A stretch of DNA of 64,000 nucleotides from Sodiomyces alkalinus F11 (Eukaryota; Ascomycota; Sordariomycetes; Glomerellales; Plectosphaerellaceae): positions 1,533,237-1,597,236 of the forward strand of contig NW_021167088.1 in NCBI RefSeq assembly GCF_003711515.1, written 5' to 3'. Numbering within the stretch: the stretch's first letter is position 1; every line of letters begins with the position of its first letter. The notes beneath the pieces are model-generated. The model was not told where the DNA came from. It made no database searches and saw nothing but the letters and a program-made list of their open reading frames with translations. This document shows, one piece after another, positions 31,562-50,844 of this stretch. The translations under genes and the position numbers were made by a program.

Positions 31562-32893
31562 TGCGTCCTAGATGAACTGTTGGGGATGACGATGACGGGT
31601 GACGATATCCGCACTGAGCGTTTTACAGATACCTTGCCCAGAGCGAAGCGCCAGGGAAGGGGTGATACAAGGTAAAATGGAGCCCATGGTTATAGTTGGA
31701 AGGATGGATGAAGGCGTCTGGTTTCACTGATGACTACAAGCGAAGAATCTCCGTCTCTTAAGTTGGATGAGGTGGTGATGATCAAAACTTAATCTTTTGG
31801 ACTTTGGCATAGACAACTATTAACTCAATTTGGTGATATTGGACCATCCTGTTGCCGACTTACACCCAGTACAGATACGGAGCAAGGCAACCGTAGACTG
31901 TAGTGCCCTTCCGTTGGATCTACGGTCTACCTTCCTCAAGGTCAGGTCACGGCGAAAATAGCATCTATAGGGATAGCTCGTATATCCTACGTCTATGCTG
32001 ACATGGATGCAGTTTGTAACACGAGGTGGCGCCTAGATCGAGCATATCTAGTAGAACCATACACTTAAAGCCAAAACCTTACTCAGTATGGAGAGTCGCG
32101 TGTGATGAATCTAATGACATGAAGGGCTGGGGGCTTCTATGAGCAAATATATGTTATCGTTACGGAAAGCTTGAGACTGTCTTTATGTCAGAACATAGGA
32201 TGTTCTTCTTCAGTTTTTCGCCCTTCCTGTCCCTCCCAAATCCTTGATTTCGGCCTACTTCTTCCATAGTAGTAATCTCCTGCGATAGATAGTCAACAAC
32301 GTCAGCAATCCGTCTGGCAACTACGATGAACCGATACAGCATCTGGTCACGGTTCATTGTCCTGTGCTCGGACATATTTCCAGATATTCAGCCAGTGGCG
32401 AGGGCATAAACACCCGTCCAGGTCATGGGTAGGGAGGACTTGTAACTTGCAGAGGGTTGGTGGCCTGGTCCGTCGTGTCCGTAATGACGTTTAGATGTGC
32501 TCTGTAAGACGGGCTACGAGCCTACGGCGTAGGCGCGAAGGCAAACGCCCTAAGCCACCAGTCTGCCCGGTCTTCTTACGTGTCTGGTGTAAGCACGAGC
32601 AATTCATGTCCAGGGCCCTCGTATTCCGCCACTCAACCTTTCAAAGCAATTAACTTTCCACGGCTCGCGCTTCCCAAGAGGCACGGCCACTCAGGAGGCA
32701 ACTCGGCACAGAGGCGGACCAAAGAAGAGAATACTTAAACGAGACTGGGCATCCCCTCTGGTCCATCTTCTCGGATGCCTCTTATGTGACACATTTCCTC
32801 AGTCCTCAGTGCTGTCACGACCTCCAGCCACGCATCTCTGAAGTGGCCATCCTTCCAACCCAAAGGTCCAAAGCCCCATACTACAATTTCGAA
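31562..32893. other. Intergenic between O-methyltransferase and secreted repeat protein
   Basis: No gene is supported. The stretch 31750-32350 is comparatively AT-rich and lacks long open frames. Confidence 0.5.
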
Positions 32894-34015
32894 ATGAGAC
32901 CCACGAAAGCCACAGGAAGGCCGACCAGCCTCGCCGCGGTCCTCTTCATCTGCTCGGCCGTCTTCCTGGCGGTACCCAGCGCTGTTGCGCAGAAGAATGT
33001 TTATGTTGTCGGGGAAGCTGACCCTCCCCTCCGTCCCGTCTACGACGCCATGAAGATCAGCACTGGCAGCAGCACGGAGTGGAATCCGGATCTTGAGAAG
33101 CCTCGTGGTGACGCTCAACTGGCGTCGCGGGATGTGGCCGTCGATGCGGAATCTAAACTACTTATCGTCCCGGAGCTCCGGGATGTCGATGCGGACCCCG
33201 AACCCGCCCCTGAGCGGGGTAGCGTTCCCGTGGCTCCCGAACCCGAAGTGCAGTGTGAGTGCCCCTGCTGGAGGTGCCCCCGTGCGAAGGCGAAGAAGGT
33301 CAAGAAGGAGGATAAGAAGAAGGACGATGAGAAGGACGACGAGAAGGACGGTAGGAAGTGCGGGGAAAAACCTATACCCCGATACATGAAGAAGCGGGAT
33401 ATCGTCAATGGTATGGAATCCGAACCCACCCCTGCGCTGGATGTCGATGCAGAATCTAAACACGTCCCTGAGCAGGGTGTTGATGCGGAATCCGAACCCG
33501 CCCCTGAGCTGGGTGGCGTGCCTCTGGCTCCTGAGCCCGAAGGGATGAGCAAAGGTGGTGATAGGAGGCATAACTACTACATCCACACGAAGGTCAATGA
33601 GGGTAAGAAGAAGTGCAACGAGAAGGACGACAAGAAGGACGATAAGAAGAGCTGTAAGAAGGACGACAAGAAGGACGACAAGAAGGGCTGCAAGAAGTGC
33701 AGCGAGAAGAATGACAAGAAGAACTGCAAGAAGCGCAAGAAGAAGCCTGCGTACCTGAGGACGGACCCCAGGGAGGACGAGTGGGAGTGGAACAAGACGG
33801 GCAGGATGCTGGTCAAGCGAGAACGAGAACATTTGATGAAGCTATACTGTCTCCAATGGCTGCAGATTTGGACCTTTGGACCTTATCAAAGACGATGGAG
33901 AAATCATCCCGACATGCCTCAATGGTGCGTAGACTTTGTGCTGCCCCCGGAGGTGCCGGAGTGGCGGAGGTATCACTCTTCCCAGGGGCCGCGCGGCGCA
34001 AACCGACCATGGTGA
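32894..34015 (+). CDS. Secreted Lys/Asp/Cys-rich protein with internal duplication, function unknown
   Basis: Single exon, 373 residues. The ATG at 32894 begins a clear signal peptide (basic start, hydrophobic LAAVLFICSAVFLAV, predicted cut after AVA about residue 32). The mature part contains two copies of a module: an Ala/Pro/Glu segment (VDAxxEPAPExGxVPxAPEPE) at about 97-118 and 195-217, each followed by a Lys/Asp-rich, Cys-containing segment. After copy one comes the cluster CECPCWRC. After copy two, Lys-Asp pairs (KKDDKKDD) are punctuated by single Cys. Dibasic KKR (about 174) and VKR (about 306) could be Kex2 sites. The C-terminal 60 residues are Trp/Tyr-rich. I do not recognise a family; effector, cell-wall or metal-binding roles are all possible. 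The two flanking neighbours to the right are also secreted. Confidence 0.7.
   Translation: MRPTKATGRPTSLAAVLFICSAVFLAVPSAVAQKNVYVVGEADPPLRPVYDAMKISTGSSTEWNPDLEKPRGDAQLASRDVAVDAESKLLIVPELRDVDADPEPAPERGSVPVAPEPEVQCECPCWRCPRAKAKKVKKEDKKKDDEKDDEKDGRKCGEKPIPRYMKKRDIVNGMESEPTPALDVDAESKHVPEQGVDAESEPAPELGGVPLAPEPEGMSKGGDRRHNYYIHTKVNEGKKKCNEKDDKKDDKKSCKKDDKKDDKKGCKKCSEKNDKKNCKKRKKKPAYLRTDPREDEWEWNKTGRMLVKREREHLMKLYCLQWLQIWTFGPYQRRWRNHPDMPQWCVDFVLPPEVPEWRRYHSSQGPRGANRPW
33182..33545 (+). repeat. Internal duplication within the secreted repeat protein gene
   Basis: DNA copies at 33182-33250 and 33476-33545 share most bases (each reads GATGCGGA...CCCGAACCCGCCCCTGAG, then a divergent GGGG/TGGG stretch, ending in CCCGAAG). 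This indicates a duplication still recognisable at nucleotide level. Confidence 0.75.
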
Positions 34016-34286
34016 TAGCCACATGCACACAGCACTAGCCACGCCGTGGCGTTATAGGCCCGGGGATCTCACGGATAGGGGACACTCCGGTCTAGCTAGC
34101 TAGTTGAGTTTTTCGTCTGGACTACACTGTTTATGCCGTTATCCTATACCATCCTTATAGGTGGTAGTAACTAAACTTCTGTCGTTTTGATACTACATGT
34201 AAGGAGTAACCCGAGGCCTCAATACCTTGGGCAAACTTGTTCCTCAACCGGTTCCTCGATGGCTCGGACTCGCCCGGGCGGCAGCC

Positions 34287-34314
34287 GCTGCGGGGCTGCG
34301 GGGCTGCGGGGCTG
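34287..34314. repeat. 8-bp tandem repeat (GCTGCGGG)
   Basis: Three and a half exact contiguous copies, followed by a degenerate CTGCGGGG. Intergenic. Confidence 0.85.
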
Positions 34315-35194
34315 CTGCGGGGTTCGGGGTTTGTTGGTCCGCCCGCGACGGCCAAGCCGGGATTCCCCAAAGCCGTGCTGCGCCCCCTTTAACCCTTCCC
34401 ACCCCTGAGTCCTGACTCCTGACCAGGCTGGCTGGAAAGGGTCAAGGGGGAAGAAAAGAAAACAATGTCCGAGCTCACGAAACATCAAAACGTCAAACAA
34501 TGCTACCTACGCACTCGGTGATTTGCTCCAGGGATGGTTCATAGCGATCGTCGAAACACGGTTATGCGACAACATGAATGATCCATGATTTCATGTTTCA
34601 ATGGCACCTCAACTGTGCGTTGAGGAGGCCAGGGGTACGTTGTATTCATGTGAGCGTTGCAGTCCGCTGTCGGCTGTCCCTCGCCTCAACTCTCTTCTCC
34701 GAGTGGCCGATCGGCCGGCGCCTCAGACTGTCCCACAATCATATTTGATGCAGAGCTTCAAACCTTCAGAAGAGTCAATGCTCATCTCAACTTCCTGTGA
34801 GGCCCTCCGTTTTGATCACCAAAGCGTGAAGCCTCATGTTCGTTTTGGCTTCATCTGATCGTTTAACTGCGACGCTTTGTCGGTGGCTGAGCAGTGAGTA
34901 GTCTTTGAGTCTTTCTCTGGTTGGAAACGAGCATTCGTTTGAATCGTTTCGACTGGTTTTCTTTCTTTTCATGTTGCCTCGTGAAGCTCATCATGGAATG
35001 GCCATTATGCTCCGTCCCATTCGAACATAAATAGGAGCCGACCTGCTCGAGTTCAGGTTTGTTTCTTCATTCCGATCAAACACAGCCAACAACGACTTGA
35101 CATCTCAGTGCTCGAAGCCTCCTCTCGTCCCTTTCTCTTCTCTAATTCTTTGTCTTTTCCACTCACACCTCCTCTGGTTAGGAGTTGAGATCTT

Positions 35195-35200
35195 TATAAA
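35195..35200 (+). promoter_or_regulatory. TATA box of the Egh16-like gene
   Basis: TATAAA 118 bases before the ATG at 35318, followed by a CT-rich leader with CAATATACTCAC. Confidence 0.45.
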
Positions 35201-35317
35201 TTATACCCACAAGCTCAGCCCTTCCTTCAGTTCTTCCGCAAATCAATATACTCACTAATCACTTTGCCCTTCCCTTGCAACTTGAACCCAACAAACAAAC
35301 CACATCAAAAAGACAAA

Positions 35318-36115
35318 ATGGCCTCGTGCTCCTTCAAGACCATCTTCACCGCCACCCTCCTGGCTTCGGCCCACCTCGTGGCCGGCCACGGCGCCATCAT
35401 CTCCGCCACAGGCGACGCCGGCGGCCAGGGCATGGCCCTCGGCATCGACACCAGCACCCCCCGCGACGGCACCCGCCGCCGCCCCTTCCAGCAAGACTCG
35501 ACGCGCTTCCGCGGCGACCAGGCCGACACCTTCGGCGAGACCATCGGCGCCGGCGACAACGACCTCGAGTCTGGCACCCGCGCCATCATGGCCGAAATGG
35601 GCGACCAGCTGCCCCAGGTCACCCGCGGCGGCCAGGTCGACATGGTCCTGCACCAGGTCAACTCCGACGGCGGCGGCCCTTACCGCTGCATGATCAACGC
35701 CGACGGCTCGGCCTCTACCTGGAACACCATCCAGGTGCTGACGTCGCCGCCTGGCCGCAACTCGCGCAATCGCAGCGGCGAGTCGACCGACTTCCCCCTC
35801 GTGGCCGCCATCCCGCCGAACCAAGAGTGCACTGGCACCGTCGCTGGACAGGACAACGTCTGCCTTGTCCGCTGCCAGAACGACGCCCGCGCTGGGCCCT
35901 TTGGCGGGATTGTGCCGGTGCAGATGGCGGGCTCCGCCAACGTCACCGAGTCGCGTCGCCGTCTTGCCAGGGCGGTGCTCGACTCGGAGCGCGCGCTTGC
36001 TCGCATGGCCAAGCGCGGTCTCCTGGAGGATGACGACGAGGACGACGAGCTTGAGTCTTTTGAGTTGGAGGAGGAGCGCCTGGAGGCTAGCAGGCTGGGT
36101 CGTCGGTTCATGTAA
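35318..36115 (+). CDS. Egh16-like secreted protein (Gas1/Mas3 family, DUF3129)
   Basis: Member of the Egh16/Gas family, described as appressorium- or infection-stage secreted proteins in plant and insect pathogens and also common in saprotrophs. Single exon, 265 residues. The ATG at 35318 (ACAAAATGG) gives a signal peptide ending VAG before residue 24. The mature chain starts [19 protein letters not shown], the family hallmark. It is followed by [28 protein letters not shown] and four Cys in conserved spacing (about 130, 188, 198, 202). The C-terminal 50 residues are a variable acidic tail after AKR (possible Kex2 site). The N-terminal His of the mature protein would be compatible with a copper brace as in lytic monooxygenases, but that is inference. 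Confidence 0.88.
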   Translation: MASCSFKTIFTATLLASAHLVAGHGAIISATGDAGGQGMALGIDTSTPRDGTRRRPFQQDSTRFRGDQADTFGETIGAGDNDLESGTRAIMAEMGDQLPQVTRGGQVDMVLHQVNSDGGGPYRCMINADGSASTWNTIQVLTSPPGRNSRNRSGESTDFPLVAAIPPNQECTGTVAGQDNVCLVRCQNDARAGPFGGIVPVQMAGSANVTESRRRLARAVLDSERALARMAKRGLLEDDDEDDELESFELEEERLEASRLGRRFM

Positions 36116-37070
36116 ACAATCTGATTGTTTGAGTCCAGTCTGGACTGGTGACTTCACCTTACTAAGGATGTCAGTCGGGGCGGCTGAATGGGAGATCAAA
36201 CGGTAAATAGCATGCTCTATTAGCTTGCCAGAGCCTAGGGCACTGGAACTTGGACAAGGGAGAGGCAAAACAGGGACAAAAAACAAGTTGAGAGACAATT
36301 AGGCTAGAGCCCTTGGGACGAGAGGATCGAGTCTTCAATAGCACAGAGTCCATGGCTTCTTTCTTTCCTTCATGGTCTCGCACCCGGGCTCTGATTATAG
36401 TGATCAAAATCCTCTGTATGCAGCTTCTTTGAGCTATCCATTCCATGTGTAGCCCCAGCCGAAACTTGTAACACTCAACTACCATCTGACCGTCACTCAC
36501 GCCCATCCGGCCTCACTGGCCCCGCCCCCCTTTCTTCAAGTTCCTAACATCTCGCTGCCAAACCACATAAAGGAGGTCCTGCTCTCGCGGAGGTTCACCT
36601 CTCGTCATGCACCCGAGAGCATCTACAGAACCCCGCATCTTTGCAGATGTGCCAGTCGCGAGTGCATGCAAAAGTGCCTGTGAAAATGCCACTAGAATAT
36701 AAGCGAAGCTGAGTTCGGGGTCCGTTGACGTCGTCAACCCTTGTCGATAAGGAGACATTCGTCCTTCGTCCTTCGTGCCCCCCCCAATCGGGAAGGTAGT
36801 AACACAAACACCGACGACCGGACCACGGGGTTCTGATAACCCCGGATATAAGAAGTCAGCTGTCCGGCAATGATTCGGTGCGAACGAACTCGTTAAGACA
36901 CTGGTGATACGTTGCGTCGTGTCTCTCGGCGCCTCATCTCTTCTCTCCCTTCCCCTTTCCCCGTCCCTCTGCTCTCTGCTACTTCGTTGGTCGTCGTCAG
37001 AGGTGGTTGACGGAGATATCTTGACATTAATTGATCCCTGTGCTCTTCCACTGCCCAAAGACTGAAGAAC
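36116..37070. other. Intergenic, Egh16-like 3' flank and carboxypeptidase promoter
   Basis: No gene is supported on either strand. Confidence 0.5.
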
Positions 37071-39191
37071 ATGGTCTCAACAAGAATCATTTCATACCTG
37101 GCTTGGGCCGGGGCTCTCATCGGCCCCTCGGCCGCCCAGTTCCCCCCCGAGCCGGAGGATGTGACGGTCCTCCAATCCAGATTTGATGAACGCATCACCA
37201 TCAGCTTCAAGCAAGTAAGTCGAGTCCTCCTCTCTCATACTGCAGCCCTTACATTACCTACTCGGTGATGAAGGGCAAGGCCGTGCTGGCTGAAGAAACG
37301 AGTCCTAATATCCACGCCAGCCGGGAATTTGCGAGACCACGCCGGGAGTCAAGTCGTATGCCGGCTACATCCACCTACCCCCTGGGACTATCGATGGTTT
37401 GGGCCAAGATCAGGACTACCCGATCAACACCTTCTTTTGGTTCTTTGAGGCCCGCGAGGATCCGGAGAATGCGCCCCTTTCTATCTGGATGAACGGTGGT
37501 CCCGGTTCATCCTCCATGCCTGGCCTCCTCTACGAGAACGGTCCTTGTTATGTCAACCCCGATTCCAACTCGACGAGACTCAGCAAGTGGTCTTGGAACA
37601 ACAAAGGTAAGATTCCTGCCGCCCACATACCTTCGGCCCCTTTTTTTCATTTTCCCCCTTTTTTTCATTTTCCCCCTTTTCCCCCCTTTCCCCCCCCTTN
37701 NNNNNNNNNNNNNNNNNNNNNNNNCCCCCAGCCCCCTTCCCACCCCCTATCTTCAACTCGGTCCAGCCGTACCTAACACAGTCAACCTCAGTCAATATGC
37801 TCTACATCGACCAGCCCGTCCAGGTCGGCTTCTCTTACGACACCCTACGAAACGTCACCCGTGATCTGCTCGGCAGTGTACGGACCCTGAACCCGGGGGA
37901 CCCGATTCCGCAGCAGAACACCACCTTCCACGTCGGCACGTACCCCAGCAACGACCGCAACGCCACGGCCCAGGGGAGTCGCAACGCCGCCGTTTCTCTC
38001 TGGCACTTTGCCCAAGTCTGGTTCCAGGAGTTCCCCGGCTACCACCCCAACGACGACCGCATCAGCATTTCCACGCAGTCATATGGGGGCCGTTACGGCC
38101 CGGCCTTCGCCGCATACTTCCAGGAACAAAACGACAAGATCCAAAACGGACACTGGAAGCGCGTAGAGGGCGAGAAGTTCATCCTCAACATCGACACCCT
38201 CCTCATCGTCAACGGCTGCATTGACCGTAAGACCCAGTGGCCGTCCTACCCCGTCATGGCCTACAACAACACCTACGGCATCGAAGCCGTCAGCGAGACC
38301 TGGTACAACTCCATGGTCGACGCCTTCAGCCGGCCCGGTGGATGCAGCGACCGCATCGACGAGTGCCACCGCTTGTCCGAGCTCTACGACCCGGAGCACC
38401 TGGGCATCAACGCCACCGTGAACGGCGCCTGCGAGACCGCCGAGTCCTACTGCGTCCAGCACATCCGGAACCCCTACATCCAGCAATCCGGCCGGAACTA
38501 CTACGACGTCACACAGATGGACCCGACGCTGTTCCCCCCGCCGTATTCCCCGGGCTACCTCAACCAGGAATGGGTCCAATCCGCCCTCGGCGTGCCGCTC
38601 AACTGGACGGGCAGTTCGGGAGCCTCGGGCACAGCCTTCCGCGGGATCGGCGACTACCCCCGCCCCGGGTGGCTGGAGGACCTGGCGTACCTCCTGCACA
38701 GCGGCATCAAGGTGACGCTCATGTACGGAGACAGGGACTACGCCTGCAACTGGATCGGAGGCGAAGCGGCGTCTCTCGCCATTCCATGGGATAACCAGGA
38801 AGAGTTCGCGGCGGCGGGGTACGCCGATCTGGCGACCAACTGCACGTATGTTGGTGGGCAGGTCCGCCAGTACGGGAACCTGTCGTACGCCCGCGTCTTC
38901 CAGGCCGGTCATGCCGTTCCGGCCTACCAACCTGAAACGGCCTATCGGATTTTCAACCGCGCGTTGTTTGACCGCGATATCGCTACCGGCCGGGTTGACA
39001 CGGCTGCCAACCCTGATTACGCCACGGAGGGACCCGAGGATACGTTTCATATTAGGAGCGAGATGCCGGAGCAGTATGAGGACTATTGTTATATTCTGTC
39101 CCCCAGCACGTATGGCGCGGCGCAGATTGCGGCTCTGAGGGATGGAAGTGCTGTCATTAAGGACTATGTGATGCTGGAGCCCAGCCAGTGA
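37071..39191 (+). CDS. Secreted serine carboxypeptidase (peptidase S10)
   Basis: Removes C-terminal residues from peptides; secreted or vacuolar. Exons are 37071-37214, 37321-37606 and 37792-39191 (609 residues). Introns are 106 nt and 185 nt; the second contains a 25-N gap but splices in frame. Signal peptide covers residues 1-22 (ends SAA). Motifs in order: [18 protein letters not shown], the oxyanion/substrate region; [15 protein letters not shown] across intron 2; the nucleophile S240 in TQSYGG (canonical GESYGG); the acid in [10 protein letters not shown]; and the catalytic His in [12 protein letters not shown]. Many Asn-X-Thr/Ser sites suit a glycoprotein. It resembles the carboxypeptidase S1-like fungal subgroup. 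It lies with the subtilisin in a block of secreted genes, suggesting joint extracellular protein digestion. Confidence 0.93.
37700..37724. other. Assembly gap (25 N)
   Basis: Twenty-five N inside the second intron of the carboxypeptidase gene, embedded in a repetitive CT tract of CCTTTTTTTCATTTTCC-like units. The true intron length is unknown. Confidence 0.99.
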
Positions 39192-39638
39192 GGAACACTT
39201 GGTGGCATTTGATGTCACCCGATGTGGCCGTTGAATCATGGTCCTAGGGAGCATTGTTTGCAAAAGGAGCTGGGAGGCAGCTTGAGCACAATATGCTCTC
39301 GCCATGTGATCGTCAAAGCATCTATTCAAAAGTCCATGCATCGCCGAAGCTGCTAAAAACTGTAAGACTCCCTATATATCCATCCAGTCATCACTCGTCG
39401 TGAGACTCCGACTCTCATAAAGCCTCAAGTCCAGTACAGCCGCCCGCCAAAGACACAATATGGTAGATGGGAAGAGCCCATGTGCTTATTTATATATACT
39501 CGACCCGCTCTGCTTCAGCACAAAACCAGGCGGGAGTCCCCGGCACGTCGAGGCCAGGATCCATCCAGATGGACCGATCCACGGTGCGGTCTGGTTTGTA
39601 CAATGAAAGGAAAACACTCGCGGAAATGTTGGCGCCGC
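39192..39638. other. Convergent 3' flanks of carboxypeptidase and subtilisin genes
   Basis: About 450 bases with no supportable gene. Both peptidase genes end into it. Confidence 0.5.
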
Positions 39639-48624
<8,986 letters not shown>

Positions 48625-50562
48625 ATGGGGCTGGGTAAACTGTAAGTCCTGCTCCCTCCTGTTCCCCTTTTACTATCACCGCTGGACTCCCTAATTCCCC
48701 CTCATCCCCTCATCCTGCGTCCTTCGTCCTGATGCGTACTGACAAAACAGATCGGTGCGCATCAATGGCGCCGAGTGCGGCGTGGAAGCTATCCTGCTTG
48801 GTGTCGTCACCAGCATAGGAGGCTTCCTCTTCGGCTACGATACCGGTCAGATTTCCGGCATGCTCCTCTTCACCGACTTCCGCCGCCGCTTCGCCACCGA
48901 AACCGACAGCGATGGCAACGCCGACTGGAACCCTTTGCTCCAGTCCCTCCTCGTCTCCCTCATGAGCATCGGTACCCTCCTGGGTGCCTTGTCCGGCGCG
49001 TATACCGCCGACTGGTGGGGACGCCGAAAGTCACTGTCGTTTGGTGTCGCCATCTTCATCATCGGCAACATCGTCCAGATCACCGCCATGAACACCTGGG
49101 TCCACATGATGATGGGCCGCTTCGTCGCCGGTCTCGGTGTCGGTAACCTCTCCGTCGGTGTGCCCATGTTCCAGTCCGAGTGCGCCCCGCGCGAGATCCG
49201 CGGCGCCGTTGTCGCCTCGTACCAGCTCGCCATCACATTCGGTATCCTCATTTCCAACATCATCAACTTTGGTGTCCGCAACATCCAGGATTCCGACGCC
49301 TCGTGGCGCATCGTCATCGGTCTGGGACTCGCCTTCTCCCTGCCCCTCGGTATCGGCGTCCTTGCCGTCCCCGAGTCGCCTCGTTGGTTGGCCGCCCGCC
49401 ACGATTGGGACGGCGCCCGCTTGTCCCTGGCCCGCCTCCGCGGTCTGAAACATGATCCCCAGCATCAGCTCGTCGAGATGGACGTCAGGGAAATGTACAA
49501 GGTCCTCGAGGAGGAATCCCGTGTTGGCGTCGGCTCCTGGGCCGAGTGTTTTACGGGCAGGCCTTCCGGCATCCCTAAGCTCGTCTACCGCACCTTCCTC
49601 GGCGCCGGCATCCACTTCCTCCAGCAGTGGACTGGCGTTAATTACTTCTTCTACTACGGCGCTACCATCTTCGAGTCCGCCGGTGTGGACGATCCCATCC
49701 TGACCCAGCTCATCCTCGGCGCTGTCAACGTCGTCATGACCTTCTACGGCCTTTATATCGTCGAAAAGTACGGTCGACGCTGGCCGCTCTTCCTCGGTGC
49801 CTTGTGGCAGGCCGTCTGGCTTTGCATCTTCGCTTCCGTCGGTGTGGCCCTGCCCCCTGAGGACAACCCCACCACCGGTATCGTCATGATTGTCGCCGCT
49901 TGCATGTTCATCGCCTCGTTTGCCGGGTATGCTTCGCCTGTCCCTTGTGCTCGCTCCCATTAACCCCCCCCCCCTTTTTTTCTTTTTTCTTTTGGGCCCC
50001 TTGACCGCCCCTTTTTCACGAATTCAAGCTAACATTCGACGACAGAACCTGGGGTCCCATGGCCTGGGTCGTCATCGGCGAGACCTTCCCCGTCCGGACC
50101 CGCGCCAAGCAAGCCTCCTTCGCCACCGCCTGCAACTGGCTCGGCAACTTCCTCATCTCCTTCCTCTCCCCCATCGCCGACGACGGCATCGGCTACGCCT
50201 ATGGCTACGTCTTCGTCGCCTGCAACCTGGTCGGCGCCGCCGTCATCTGGTTCTTCTTCTACGAGTCCCGTGCCCTTTCCCTCGAGAACGTCGACCGCAT
50301 GTACGGCCAGCCCCACGTCAAGCCCTGGACCTCCAACAAGTGGGTGCCCCCCGGCTACATCACCCGCGAGAAGCGCGACCCGAACGCCTACGACGACGAT
50401 GCCGGCGTTAACGACGCTGCGGCTGCGGGTGCGAGGGCTGAGATTAGGGAGAAGCGGGGGGAACGGAGTAACAGCGAGGAACCCATCGCTTCGCATGTTA
50501 ATGGCAGTGGTTCGTCGCCGAGTCCGTCGGACGTGGAGGCCGGTAAGGCTAAGGCCCAGTAA
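48625..50562 (+). CDS. MFS monosaccharide/hexose transporter
   Basis: Twelve-TM sugar/H+ symporter family (PF00083) at the plasma membrane. Exons are 48625-48641, 48751-49926 and 50046-50562 (569 residues). The first exon is only 17 nt (MGLGKL start) and is needed to supply an ATG, since the long second exon begins SVRINGAECG without one. Introns are 109 and 119 nt. Motifs: GFLFGYDTGQISGM in TM1; DWWGRRKSL between TM2 and TM3; MGRFVAGLGVGNLS; PESPRWL after TM6; QQWTGVNYFFYYG in TM7; and FVACNLVGAAVIWFFFYES in place of the usual PETKG end of TM12. The cytosolic C-terminus is acidic and Ser-rich. This matches fungal high-affinity glucose/monosaccharide transporters; substrate not determinable. 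It converges with the SDR gene. Confidence 0.93.
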
Positions 50563-50844
50563 TTTCTCTTTAAAATCAGGACGGGGGAGGGGGGTTTTGT
50601 ATTGCTTGCCTGCCGTTTAGAGAAAAAGGATTCAAATTGACTTTTAACGATATTTCTTGTCACATTATATGTATACTACTATGTATTAGATATTTTGGGA
50701 ATGGCCGGAGCTCCTTTGTGCTTTATTTAGTGTATACCAGAAATTGCTACTCAGGTCAGCATCAATCTCCCATACGAGTCGCTGCTCGCGAAACGTCCCA
50801 TAATCCACCCACGCGAGCAAGGTTTGACGGGGACAACAACACGC

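Larger units (their letters stand above)
34016..35317. other. Intergenic, Egh16-like gene promoter
   Basis: No gene is supported. A GCTGCGGG tandem repeat lies at 34287-34314 and a TATA element at 35195. The last 200 bases are pyrimidine-rich, as in strongly expressed fungal genes. Confidence 0.5.

Noticed and set aside
33158..33832. Leu/Val/Ala-rich minus-strand open frame resembling a membrane protein
   Set aside because: It is the antisense shadow of the Lys/Asp-rich repeats (AAG/GAC runs read backwards as Leu/Val); the + strand has a signal peptide and proper start.
35255..36298. 347-codon minus-strand open frame over the Egh16-like gene
   Set aside because: It is opposite a clearly conserved coding sequence; it is an artefact of GC-rich third positions.
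38079..39341. Large minus-strand open frame over the carboxypeptidase
   Set aside because: Antisense shadow of the S10 coding exon.
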